From the NCBI GenBank assembly GCA_015698045.1, contig BLAL01000187.1, positions 673,709-737,708 of the forward strand: a stretch of DNA of 64,000 nucleotides, in the 5' to 3' direction. The stretch comes from Rhizophagus clarus (lineage: Eukaryota; Glomeromycota; Glomeromycetes; Glomerales; Glomeraceae). This document shows positions 11,926 through 23,389 of the stretch, one piece after another. Position numbers and translations under genes: made by a program. Position 1 is the first letter of the stretch. Each line of letters starts with the position of its first letter. Under the pieces are notes generated by a model. It ran no database searches. It was given only the letters and a program-made list of their open reading frames with translations, and had not been told where the DNA came from.

Positions 11926-13180
11926 ATTTCACTTATAATTATTTATATGAAGTTCAAATAAGTTCAAATAAGTTCACTGCGGAAATTTTTTTTTTTAACC
12001 CGTAATCCCCGTAACCGTAAATCTGTGTACCAAAAATAAAAAACAACAGATCGTGTGAAAACGTCGTAAATCTATTTACTCAATTACTAATTGACAGCTT
12101 TTTCCCACATACACACGCGTCACCTACAAAAAAAAAAAAACTTGTTATATATTGTTTGTTACGCGAATTTTTAATGAATCGAATTAGATTTTCGAGCTAC
12201 ATAAGAAAATAAAACAGATCTCCCTACAAGAGAAACAATTTTTTTTTTTTCGTGTTAATATAATCGTTAAAAATTGCCAAAAATTAAAATAATATTAAAC
12301 CTATTAGTGTAATTAGCAATTAATTTTCTTTTCCTCAAAATTAAATTAAATATTAAAATTATCAAGTAATTAAACCTTCTTTCTCTATTCTTCCTTTTTT
12401 TTTTTTTTTTTTTAAAAAATTGTGCTTAATTTTTTTTTTTATTTTTTTTGGTTTTTTTTTTTTTTTTCTTTTTTTTTTTTGTATTTAACAGTCAATGTAA
12501 TCAAAAAAAAAAAAACTTTATATTCTCCGAAAAAAAAATTCGTAACAAAAAAAAACTGTACTTTTTAAAAAAAAAGTTTTAAAAGCATAAAAAACACAAC
12601 ACAAGAATGGAAAGAGAATGATTTTTTTTTTAGGAGTTTGTCCTAACTTTTTTTTTTCGGGAAAGTTTAAACCAAAAAATTTGATTAAGTTCTTAATTCG
12701 TTAAAGTATTCGATCATCTTTTTTTTGTACCTAATATAGTCTGAGAAATTTCCCAAATTTTTTTTTTTTTTAAAAAAAGAATCGATTAATATAAATATAA
12801 ACATAAGAAAAGAAAAACATACGAAAAGAAAAAAAAACGAAAATTGGATCCAAACGACGAGAATAATTACTGAAAGAGAAGAGGAGAGGCGTAAAAAAAA
12901 TAGTCCATAAATGTTAATCGAAATCATATAATTTGATTTGAATTTAACACACACACCATTATAATAACTATTAATAGTTGTAATTGCATAATTTTTAAAA
13001 AAAAATTTTTTTTTTTTTTTGTTTCCCGGGAAACGTAACATTTAATTCATAAATGGGTTTTTTTTTTTCATAAAATTTAGATTGTTTTTTTCTTCTTGGT
13101 TTTAATTGTTTTAATTAAAAAAAAAAAATCTTTTAAAGAAAAAAAGAAAATAAAAAAGGGAGGGGGAATCGAACGGTAAA
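9760..13180. other. Gene-poor island with many A/T homopolymers
   Basis: Mixed-composition sequence with dozens of A or T runs of 8-20 nt and an (AT)n tract at about 11,885-11,915. ORFs here are Lys/Phe homopolymer artefacts. One minus-strand stretch near 10,860-10,983 reads HVVAKSLLQQYDILLRLAIQ and could be an orphan exon, but no flanking exon could be linked. The end adjoining 13,189 is the 3' flank of the zinc-finger gene. Confidence 0.5.
10645..10660. promoter_or_regulatory. Perfect 16-bp palindrome TTTTGCGTACGCAAAA
   Basis: The site is perfectly self-complementary with a GC-rich centre in AT-rich surroundings. This is the form expected of a binding site for a dimeric DNA-binding protein. 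No gene start is assigned next to it. Confidence 0.3.
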
Positions 13181-13188
13181 TTATTAAA

Positions 13189-14154
13189 TTAAAAAAAGAA
13201 GGGAGGAGAAAAATTTGGTGTTTCAATCGAATTATAATTATCGGATTGAACAGGTGGTGGGAGAGTTCGACTGGAAACACCATTTTGACAATCCACAATA
13301 TCACTAATGCTATTATGCTGAGTAGAAGGTTTAACTTGTGGATGTGTCCAAGATTGAGTAAAAGTAGGGTATGACCTCTTAGAACATTCCATCGGTGTAG
13401 GTTTAGTAACATAAAAAGAGGCCGGCCTCCTAGGAGTAGGACTAATAAGAACGGGAGCAGGATCTGAATCTTTATATGAAGGGGTCATAATTGGGGAAGC
13501 AGGAGATCTTTCCGGTTCAACATCCGTTGAATTACCACTAGAACAGGATGAAATGGGACTTGGAGGAAGAATTGGTTTTTCATTTTCTTTTCGATTACGC
13601 TTTGATTGACAAGATTGCACATGTCTTGATAAATGTCCATGACGAGTAAAACTTTTAGTGCACCCATTAATTGGACAATTAAAAGGTTTTTGCCATGAAG
13701 AATTTGGATGTGAAGTTGTAGATTCTGTGAAAATATATGTTGTTATTGTACGAGAAGATTGTGATGAAGGATTATTTACTTCATTCTGGGGTTGGTCACG
13801 AATGTACAATGTTGTTAAATTTTTAAAAGAAACAGCAATCATTTTTTTATTTCTATGATCTCTTTTTTTAAACGCGTTATCATGAGTTCGTTTATGTCTT
13901 GTCAATTCGTCAGATCGAGAGAAACGTTTTGAACAACCATTCCAAGTACATTTATGAGGTTTTTCTCCCGTGTGAGTACGGATATGACGGTTTAAATGTT
14001 CAAGTCTATTAAAATCTCGGGAGCAAACTTGACATTTGTGATTTTTAGGATTTCGGGATTTTGTTACATGAGACTTGTTATTTTGATCGCCTACTTTGGA
14101 CGCGACCTTATCATCTGTAGGACCGTTTATTAATTTGGAGAGGTCGTTGGTCAT
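13189..14154 (-). CDS. C2H2 zinc-finger transcription factor, CreA/Mig1-like fingers
   Basis: A 321-aa intronless ORF from an ATG. Finger 1 uses C41, C44, H57 and H61. It joins finger 2 (C69, C74, H87, H91) by the canonical HTGEKP linker. The second finger sequence [12 protein letters not shown] is the hallmark shared by CreA/Mig1 and Egr-type factors, which bind GC-rich DNA boxes in the nucleus. A separated third finger has C160, C165 and H178 but Cys182 in place of the last His, a C2HC form. The C-terminal 130 residues are Ser/Pro-rich and disordered, with SP/TP phosphorylation-type motifs. The name-giving role in carbon catabolite repression is an inference from the fingers alone. It is the only ordinary host-type gene in the left third of the window and is flanked by several kb of non-coding DNA. 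Confidence 0.9.
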   Translation of the reverse strand: MTNDLSKLINGPTDDKVASKVGDQNNKSHVTKSRNPKNHKCQVCSRDFNRLEHLNRHIRTHTGEKPHKCTWNGCSKRFSRSDELTRHKRTHDNAFKKRDHRNKKMIAVSFKNLTTLYIRDQPQNEVNNPSSQSSRTITTYIFTESTTSHPNSSWQKPFNCPINGCTKSFTRHGHLSRHVQSCQSKRNRKENEKPILPPSPISSCSSGNSTDVEPERSPASPIMTPSYKDSDPAPVLISPTPRRPASFYVTKPTPMECSKRSYPTFTQSWTHPQVKPSTQHNSISDIVDCQNGVSSRTLPPPVQSDNYNSIETPNFSPPFFF

Positions 14155-14638
14155 TATTACGTAAAAAAGATTTTAGGAAGTAACGGCTTTTAAGGAATAG
14201 GATGTTTGATGGAATAAAGAGGGAAATTTAAGGACTTACTTTACTTCGACTAAATTTTCTCATTTTTTTTTAAATTTTTGAGATTATATATAAAAAAAAA
14301 ATTTTTTTTTTATATTAATTTTATATTAACGATAATATAAATATATATATATATATATGTGTGTGTGTGGTTTTTTTTTTTTTTTTGATAACGGACTGAT
14401 AACGAATTTTTTTTTTTTTTTGAATATATAAACGAGAATAGTTTTTAATTGAAATAAATTTTAGTTTAACGATTATATAATAAATTTTTTTTTTTTTTTT
14501 TGTAGATAAGAAAATATATTGTTTTTTTATTATAATGATAAGGAAATGAACCAAAAATGGAATAGTAATAGGTAATGTAACAATATCGGTACAAATAAGC
14601 TAACTCGGAGACAATAATAAAAAAAAAAAATTTTTTTC

Positions 14639-14681
<43 letters not shown>

Positions 14682-16830
14682 CGTATTGTTATATATATAT
14701 ATATATACATGTAGATATATATATATATCTATCTTTGTGTTAAAAATCGTATCAAATGGATATAATAAGTTAAGTTTTATTCAGGAAAAAAGTTACGATT
14801 GTGTGTTATATGTCAAAAGTTATTTTATTAATAAGTTAATAATTTTCATTGCTTGCTTTTACTTATACGATTAAAATAAAATATGTGGTGTGACCACTTT
14901 TTACATGTGATAATACTGTTATCTAAAAAAAAAAAAAAAAGAAAATGTTGTGTATGGAATAGATAGTGTAAAAAAGAGAAAAAAAAAAAAATTTTTTTTT
15001 TTTTTTTTTTTCTCTTTCGTCAATATGCACTATCAAATGTACATTATTCGTTCCGAATGGGCAAAGTAGATAGGGTAAAAATATGACGTGAAACCAATGA
15101 TTAGTTACGGCTCTTTGCCTTATTCAACGAAAAGATATCACAACATGCATATAAAAATAACTGGCACATAATCTTTATCGACTTGGTATAATTAGCCGGC
15201 TAAAAGGGCGGATTGTGATATTTTTTTTTTTTTTAGAGTTTACCACGTTTTACCTCAAAGGATTGTCCTTAACATGAAAATAAATAAATAAAAAAAAAAT
15301 GATTATATAATTCTTTTCAAAGATACCGAAAAATCATAAAAGGTTTAAATAATTACATCATTTTACATGTCAAAAAAAAAAAAAAAAAAGTGATTTTTTG
15401 GAAATTTTCAAAAGTTTAGGAGAATGAAAATCAAAAATAAAAAGCTTTGATCGTTACGCATTTTTATGTATATTCAATATATATGTATATATATATGTAT
15501 ATATATATATATTATTTAAAAATTCACATATTTTCGCGTCTTTTTTTAGTTAGAAGAATTTTAATTGTTTATTTTCCTGTTATCTTCGATAACAAGATGA
15601 ACAAAGAATGAACCCAAAAAACCTTATTATTATTCCACAACAATAATGATATGAAATCCATGTTACTTTTTTGTCCTCTTTTTTAAATATCATCATGCAG
15701 TATCAATACATGTTTTCCTGTTTCGTATTTGCAACACTTAATCACATGTTGAAATTATTTGAAGTTGAAAAAGCGGAGAAATCATTGATACCAAAATTAT
15801 GAGATAATCCAATTATGGACTTAATGCTTTTCATTCATCAAATAATACGCCTTTGTCTTTGTGATTAATAAATATTTATGCATTATCTTTGCTTAGATAA
15901 AAGAAATTACCTGTCAGTTGTGCATTATTATATAAATTTCAATCTACTTTCCCATTTAAAGAAATTTGAAAATGTTTCGTGTTAAAAAAATTATATAATG
16001 ATTATTTACGCGACTTTGCGTGTCACCGTGTACGTCACATTAGATCACGAGTTATCTTAATCTGGAAATCAATTTAACAATGCGTTTAGTAAATTTCAAA
16101 GTGGTTGGTGCCGTGGTGGCATGGCTTTCGAATTTTTCGTTTTCTTTTATGACCTTTTCATTGTTTTGCATTATACAATCTTTACTTCACATATATTGGT
16201 GGATAAGAACAATGGCGTAATGATTGACAATGGAATAAGCTCCTGTCAAAATCTTTCAAATCTTGATAAGGAAAAAAAAAATTTTTTTTTTCTTTTTTCT
16301 TTTAAACAAAACCTTTGTTTAATATTATTATACTTTTGTTAAAAAAAAAAAAAAAAATTTTTTTAACTCAGATTAAACTAAAAATAGTTCAATTAAAAAT
16401 TTCACAAAGTTACTCATGTTTCACGACTTTAGAATATTCGAGACCTCTATTAAAATTGTAATAATTTATTCCGTTATAATAACTCATTGTATCAAAGACT
16501 CGAAAAAAAAAAAAAGATTATTTTGTAAAAAGATAATTGGCGTGAATTTGTGTGCATGTTTGTTTTTGTGTTTTTGATAGTACACAATGAAGACGAATAT
16601 GTTAAAAGATAACATGATAAGAATCATTTTCCGAATTTATACGAATTAATACATAAATCATTTGAATGATATATTTAACTATATTTTGTTTCGCTTTATA
16701 TCCCGTTATCCAATTCTTTTTTTATCAATTATGGCAATGATGTTTTTTTTTTTTTCTTGTCAAACAATAATGATGCATGTCAACTAGTTATTTGTTTTCA
16801 GCTGATATAAATATTTTTTGTTACAATAAA

Positions 16831-16862
<32 letters not shown>

Positions 16863-18660
16863 CTTTTTAATCATGTTATTATTTGATACACAGAAAAAAC
16901 GTAAAGGCCACAAATGATCGGTTTGATTATTGCGGATCTGTTAGTATAAGGAGTATATTACAAATTGCTTTGTTTTTGTTTCTATTTTGTCACATACTTT
17001 AAAGAAAAAGAATTTTGATTGCTATCATGTGATTCTCATCCAATCGGATTTAGATTGCTTGCTTTAAAAATTTTGTTTTTTGGATTTTTTTTATATATAT
17101 ACAGTATATATATATAACACGTAACTAATTTATACAATTTACCTTTTTTATTTTAGTATTAATTATTTAAATTACATTTATTTATTTATTATTAATAATA
17201 TCAAATAAAATATTTATTAAAAGAGATAGTAAAGTCTATTATAAAAAAAATATGATAAATAATATTAAAAAAAAAATTAATAATTAAATTTAGTTATTAA
17301 TCATTTATATTTATCTATTATATTGTTTTTATTATTTTGTATTATTATTTAAATAATTAGAAATATAAAAAATTCTAAGAATCAATATTTTTTAATATTG
17401 ATCCAATATTATAATTAGTATTAATAGTATTAATTATTATATTATTTTTAATTATTATTAATTATTTATAAGTGTATTTATGTAATATGTGCTATTTTAG
17501 GTGGTCATCAGTATCATGATATCATAGTCAGTTGATCACTCTGATAATAAATAGTAAGTAACAAATAAAATTTCACCTAGTTAAAAAAACTAAATTTTTC
17601 AAACAAATATAAATAGTGAAATCAAAAAGGGCATCTATATAAATCAACCTGGTATACAGAAAAGCTAAACTTTATAAGTATATTATTAGTTGTATAATTA
17701 TTTTTGTTTTGAACTTTTTCACTACTTTAATTATTTATTTTATAATTTTGATTATTTTTTAATTATGTACTATTTATTATATATATTATTTTGTATTATT
17801 ATTTCTTTTTGTTTTATACATTATATATATTTTTTGCCTGTTTTTATTAATTTTATATATATACTTTTTTATACTATACTTTTTAAACTTTTTTATTAGA
17901 AAAGTAATATATATTATATCATATTTATTTATTATAAATTTTTATTAAATCTCTAAATAATTATAATTAAAATCACATTTATTATATCATATTTATTTAT
18001 TATAAATTTTTATTAAATCTCTAAATAATTATAATTAAAATCACATTTTACTATATTTTTAACTTTATTTTTTTTCTAATATCTAATTTTATTAAATTAA
18101 TATTATTATGTATTATAAAAAAAATATTTTTTTTAAAAAGAAAAATCTTTTAATACCAAAATTTTATAAATTTATTAATTAGAATTTAAGATAAGGTTTA
18201 TTATCATATAAGCAAAATTTAGCCAAAAAATATATACTTTTTTACTATTAATATATATAAAAATATATAAAAAAATAAAATATTGGATTAATAAATATAT
18301 TATAAATAATAGTAAAGCAATTTTTTTATTAAATTTTATATTTATAGCTTTTGAATTAAATTCAGAATAATAATAATAAAATTTCAAAAAATTTTAATAT
18401 ACAGTATCTGTGAATTTGCAAAATTAATCTTAAATCATTTCATTCTTCTTTATTTTTTATATAAAAAAATTTAAAAATTATTATGAAAATGATTAGTAAA
18501 CAATATTATTACATATAAAGTAAATTAATTTAAAAATTTCAAAAAAAATTATGTATTTTAATATTTTATTATTTAAGTTAAATAAATTTATATTTAAATA
18601 AAAATAAAATTTAAGTAATATTTAATTACAGAATTTTTATGAAAATGGGTTTAATATTAG
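14155..18660. other. Upstream and intergenic region with homopolymers and microsatellites
   Basis: Immediately upstream of the zinc-finger gene are (AT)n and T runs, including a run of about 40 T near 14,642-14,680 and TA-repeats at 14,690-14,725 and 15,478-15,515. Another T run of about 30 ends at 16,860. A palindrome TTAGCCGGCTAA lies near 15,190, between GATATCACAA (about 15,136) and its inverted form TTGTGATATT (about 15,213). From 17,150 to 18,660 the sequence becomes an AT desert. No gene is supported. Confidence 0.5.
17913..18048. repeat. 68-bp tandem duplication
   Basis: Two adjacent, virtually identical 68-bp units (17,913-17,980 and 17,981-18,048) of AT-rich sequence sharing ATTAAATCTCTAAATAATT. 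This is a recent simple duplication. Confidence 0.8.
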
Positions 18661-18765
18661 TTATCGCCGTTTTCAGAAATATGTGTAATTCAAGTCACAT
18701 GATGATCACTTGAAATTTAGTAAAAAATTTTTCTCGAATACAAAATTTTTATACTTTGCTAAGAC

Positions 18766-19075
18766 AAACCGCGATTTTCTTTTTTCATATGAATATATTG
18801 CTTTATATAATACCTTAACATAAGTTTTATAACATATGAAAAGTTTTTTTGTCGCGAAACTTGCTAATATTTATAAGAATTTTTGCGAATTTTTAGCATT
18901 GAAAGTTTACGAGTATATTACAAGACAGTAAGTCGCTATAATAATACGCGATTTTTTTTCTTTCTATACAATATATTGCTTTATACAAGACTCTAATATA
19001 AGTTTTATAATATATAGTTAGTTATTTTATTGCGAAACTCATATATTTTGTTGAAATTCTTACAATTAGGGTATA
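18766..19075. repeat. Subterminal direct repeat, about 179 bp apart
   Basis: Two diverged copies of a block of about 100 bp start with CGCGATTTTCT-like sequence at about 18,771 and 18,950. Both contain ATATTGCTTTATA and ATAAGTTTTATAA and end TGCGAAACT or CGCGAAACT. They lie between the left terminal repeat and the transposase ATG, where some Tc1-like elements carry additional transposase-binding or promoter repeats. Confidence 0.65.
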
Positions 19076-19191
19076 TTACATTGAAAATTTAAAGCTATTG
19101 CAGATTATTTTAGGGGTTTTATCGTATTTGATTTTATTTATTTATTATTCTTATTACTTTATTAAAATACTTAGCATTATTTCAAAAAAAA

Positions 19192-20358
19192 ATGGTAAAA
19201 ACTTTAAGTAATGATATAAGATGGCGTATCATTTATCATCAACTTGATGGATTTTCTGCAAAAGAGACTGCAAGTAGACTTTATATTGGTGTCTCTACTG
19301 TATATAAAATTAGAAGAATTTATGATCATTGGGGTTGTGTAACTCATCCATTTAAAGGTCGTCAAGGAAGAAAAAAAACTTTGAGTTTTGCTGACTTAAA
19401 TGTATTAATTTAATTTTTATTTAATTATTATTGTAAATTTATTTATTGATTTAACTTTATTATTACAGATTCTAGATTCACTTGTAAAAGATAAAAAAGA
19501 TTGGTATCTTGATGAAATGGTTGATGAAATGGAAAGGTTAACCGGCAAGCTCATATCTATACCTACTTTATGGAGAGCGCTCAAACATCTTGGAATGACG
19601 AGAAAAAAGGTTCTAAAAGATTTTAATCTATTCTTATTAAATTGTTTTAAATAAATAAATAATCAAATATTTTATTTTCCAGTTGCAAAAAGCTGCAAAA
19701 GAGAGGAGTGAGCTCTTACGCAGTGTTTTTATGTATAAAATAGGAAGTGAATTCAAGCCAGAACAACTTGTTTTTATTGATGAAACGTCAAAAGATGAAA
19801 GAAGTTTATCCAGGGCTTATGGATATAGTATAAAAAATGTAAGGGTTGAAAAAAGTATTGTTTTTGTGAGAGGTAAACGGTATACTATTTTACCGGCATT
19901 GACATTAGATGGATTCATAGCCGCCGATATCATAGAAGGAAGTTGTAATAAAGAAAGATTTCAGACATTTATTCTTACACAAGTGGTATGTTATTTATAT
20001 ATTTATTTTATTTATTTAAGATAATATATATTTATATTTAATTTTTTAGTTGCCTCAAATGAACGAATATCCAAATAAAAATAGCGTAATCGTGATGGAT
20101 AATGCAAAAATCCATCATGATGAAAAATTAGTAGAATCAATTGAACAAATGGGATGTAAAGTACTTTATTTGCCACCGTACTCTCCAGATTATAATCCCA
20201 TTGAAACAGCTTTTTCTGGAATTAAATCATGGCTAAAAAGAAATAGAATATTTGTAGAAAGTTGCACTGATCCCAAATATCCACTTTTTTTAGCATTGTC
20301 TTACGTAACACCTAGTATGGCAAAAGGTTATTTTAGCGAATCAATTTATTCATATTAA
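19192..20358 (+). CDS. Tc1/mariner (IS630-type) DD34E transposase, four exons
   Basis: Exons are 19192-19401, 19469-19609, 19683-19985 and 20050-20358. All three introns are 64-73 bp, have GT-AG borders and keep the frame, giving 320 aa, the normal size for the family. The N-terminus (SNDIRWRIIYHQLDGFSAKE) is a helix-turn-helix that would bind the terminal repeats. The catalytic acidic triad is visible: D150 in FIDETS, D235 in VMDNAKIHH and E270 in NPIETAFS, with 34 residues between the last two. The conserved LPPYSPDYNP block is intact. The product should cut and paste the element into TA sites. The first base of each downstream exon was chosen because it restores the frame at an AG acceptor. 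Confidence 0.93.
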
Positions 20359-20432
20359 ATAATTTGATTTAATTACAGATTAATAAACTGCTAAAAAACT
20401 TTATTAATTGACCAAAAAAAATACAAAAAATG

Positions 20433-22244
20433 CTATTGTATAAGTTTTTTTGCTTCTTTAATCAAATTTAATCTACGTCCCATTATTTCTATACCAAACT
20501 CATTTAATAAAATTTCAGGACTCATTTCTGCAATTTGTGATACAGTAATCTCCTCCTCTTCAAACTTTTGTAAAAAGTTTGTATATTTGCCTTCACCATA
20601 TTGTTTATCAAGTTGTTCTAAAAATTCCTTCATAGACAATTCAGAAAATTCTGTATTATTATTATTATTTAAAGTATCAGACTGTAAAGTTAAAGTATTT
20701 GACGAATTTAACGATAATAAATGTTGTGATGATTGATGTAATGGTGGGTATGATGGCGGATGTTGTGGTGGGTAAGATGGCGGATGTTGTGATGGATGTT
20801 GTGATAGATGTTGTGGTGGATGTTGTGATGGATGTGGTGGTGGATATGGTGGCCATCCATAATAATAAGGATAAACATTCGGTGGAATATTATAATGTGA
20901 ATAAGAGTTTGTAGAATCATTATTTACTAATGTTGATGATGATGAATGATTTGATGATGAAATCTTTAAAGAATTTCCCATTCCAAAATTAGGATGTGGT
21001 GGCGGAGTTTCATAATCACAGTGATTCTTATGCTGTAAATAAAATTACTCGTTAGATAATAATAAAAAAAAACAAAAAAAATTTAAAACTATTATTACAA
21101 TTTCATCTGTCCACATGGATAAATGTAATGTAGTAAGTGGTAAATGTCTATTGTCTTTGACATAACAATATCCCGTTTTATGGATATCACATCCATGCTT
21201 TTCTTTAAGTTTCTTATGAATTTCTCCTTTTATAAGGTCAATTTCGTTCAAATTTGCTTCTTTAGGAATGGAAATTTTCTTTTTTTGTTTTGAAGGTGGC
21301 GTAATTTCATTTTCTTCGTCTATAGATTCTTCATCATCATCTAATGTTAAATTTTTCTAATAAAAAAATATAAATAAATTAATATTATTAAATAAGTAAA
21401 TATATTTTTTAAGAAATATAAATACTTTTTTTCTTTTTGCCGTTTCTTTCTTTTGAATAGATGCAGTAATCAACAAAACCTTATTAGAGTTAGTTAATCT
21501 AGAATATTCTTTTATAAATTCTTCAAAATCTTCCTCTTCTTCTAAAATAGTACCAGCTCCTATACCTTTCTCTGATTTATATGATAATTCATAATCAGTA
21601 CGAACTAATAAACCAACTGCTTCACAAACTCTTTGTGATATCAATTCTTCAAATTCGTAGTAATCAACTGGCTTTTTTTCTAAAGTAATTGCCTTTGCTG
21701 GCTTGGTTAAATCAGGCGTTTTAATTACAAGTTTAAAGCGAAAAAACGAATCTGCATTAGGTATAACATCATCTATAGAAAACTTATCAGATTGTTTTGT
21801 AATTATTTCACTTTTTCCATTTGTTGAAATCTGATTATTTTCTTGCGCAGGATCTTTATTTTTCTCATTTTTTTTATTATAAGTATTTTGATCTCTAGTT
21901 AGTTGACTATTACATTTGGAACATAAAGTAAAATTAAATTTTTTTGAAAAATTAGAATTATATCCGTATAATTGACTACTAGAATGTAATAAAGCAGCTA
22001 ATATATAATGACATCTATGAGGATTATATACACCATTTCTAACACTCCCAACTTGAGCCGTTTCTTTTTTTTTACTATTCGTTGGTTTAATAGTTTTATT
22101 ACAACTACAATATTCAATTACTAGATTAACGTTACAGTAAAGACATTTTTGACATGAATAACAAGTTCCTATTTGATATTCTCTATTTTTAACGTTTAAA
22201 GTTTCTGTTTTTTCATATTGTTCATAGTCTTTACAGTTACTCAT
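20433..22244 (-). CDS. Passenger protein of the Tc1-like element: Cys-rich N-terminus, PB1-like middle, SAM-like C-terminus
   Basis: Exons are 22244-21426, 21356-21099 and 21032-20433. Introns of 69 and 66 bp have GT-AG borders and keep the frame, giving 558 aa. Residues 28-48 contain six cysteines in closely spaced CxxC-like pairs, with C108 and C111 later, suggesting metal binding. About 165-262 looks like a ubiquitin/PB1-type fold (RFKLVIKTPDL followed by an acidic LEEEEDFEEF loop). About 330-358 holds HGCDIHKTGYCYV and HLSMWTDEI. About 425-455 is a PPQHPS repeat. Residues 489-558 resemble a SAM domain. I recall a Rhizophagus family with the same CxIH, W-x-EI and SAM tail, but that comes from memory. 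It lies wholly inside the terminal repeats, so it moves with the transposon. Function unknown; a role in DNA or protein binding is only a guess. Confidence 0.85.
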
Positions 22245-22450
22245 TATAATATTTTTTGTGCGCGAAGCCGCGAAAAGTTAAATTTTTCGCGTTTGATAGT
22301 GATAATTGATAATCTAATAGCTGGCACGTGAAAATCTGGATAAATTTTATTGGATAATTTTAATTGTCACACAAAATTTCGAGTTTCGAATTTTTCACGT
22401 GGACTACTGATACAAAATAATAAATACACATATTTCTGAAAACGGCGATA

Positions 22451-23385
22451 AATTATTTATTTTTTTAAAAAAAAAAAATTAATTTTCTTATAAAAGAAAA
22501 TTTACCAAAATACTAATAATTAAATAATAATAATTCTAATAATATTAAAAAAAAATTTTTTATTAATAAGAAATAAAAACCATATAAAGCCTCTATCCTC
22601 TTATATATTTGAATAATAAAATTTATCTAACTTTAAAATTAATTAAATAAATTATATCAAGTTTAATTTATAATTTAAACCTTTATAATTTTTTATTATT
22701 TTTTTATATAATAATAAGTATTAAAAAGTAAAAAAAATAAAATTTTTGATTATAATTATTATAAACCCATTATTAATTTTAAAAATCTATTATTATGTTA
22801 TTTATATATTTATAGAATATATTTTACTATTTCAAAAGCAAAAATTATTTTTTTTTATCAGCTAATATAAGATGATCATATAATATAATTTGTAAAATTC
22901 TATAAATCCTTAATTTAAATTGATTTTGCAAATTTATATATATAATATAGAATATATAACTTTAATTATAATTATTCAAAATTTTATCTGAATTTTAAAA
23001 TTAAGTAAAAAAAGTTAAGAGTTATTATATTCTTTAAAAAATATTATTAAAATTTCTATTTTTTTTTTTTTTAAATTCTTATATCATAAAACTATAATTC
23101 TTTTTTTTTTTAGTTAAAAGATATGCTTATTTTATTAGAAAAAAAATTGATAAGAATACAAAATAACTAATAGACAAAGCTTATTTGTTTTTCATACTAA
23201 AATTACAAATGTATCTCATAACTACTATATTTCTAGTCTATTATTTTTAATGTAATAAGAAGTTTAATTATAGAATTGTTTAAGGTATAAAGAAAATAAA
23301 AAAAAAAAATTTTATGATCTAATAAACAAAAACATTATATAAAATAAATGCAAAGTATAATAAGAAGTTAGTAAAGATCATTGAT
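22451..23385. other. AT-rich desert
   Basis: Nearly pure A/T sequence with homopolymers and stops in every frame. Nothing identifiable. Confidence 0.6.
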
Positions 23386-23389
23386 CTAT

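Larger units (their letters stand above)
18664..22448. mobile_element. Complete Tc1/mariner-superfamily transposon with passenger gene
   Basis: The element is 3,785 bp. It has perfect 24-bp terminal inverted repeats (18,664-18,687 and 22,425-22,448) beginning TCGCCGTTTTCAG, and each end is flanked by TA (18,662-18,663 and 22,449-22,450), the target duplication of this superfamily. Inside are an uninterrupted DD34E transposase gene on the plus strand and a convergent three-exon gene on the minus strand, their stops about 75 bp apart. Identical repeats and open frames in both genes suggest a young, possibly active copy. The usual Tc1 element is 1.3-2 kb with a single gene, so the second gene is unusual. 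Confidence 0.93.

Noticed and set aside
12685..13041. 118-codon minus-strand ORF with hydrophobic stretch
   Set aside because: Built from A/T homopolymers in the 3' flank of the zinc-finger gene; the apparent membrane segments are poly-T translations.
20699..20920. ORFs rich in Val/Asp/Met or His/Ile opposite or beside the passenger gene
   Set aside because: Shadow frames of the PPQHPS repeat in the third exon of the passenger gene.
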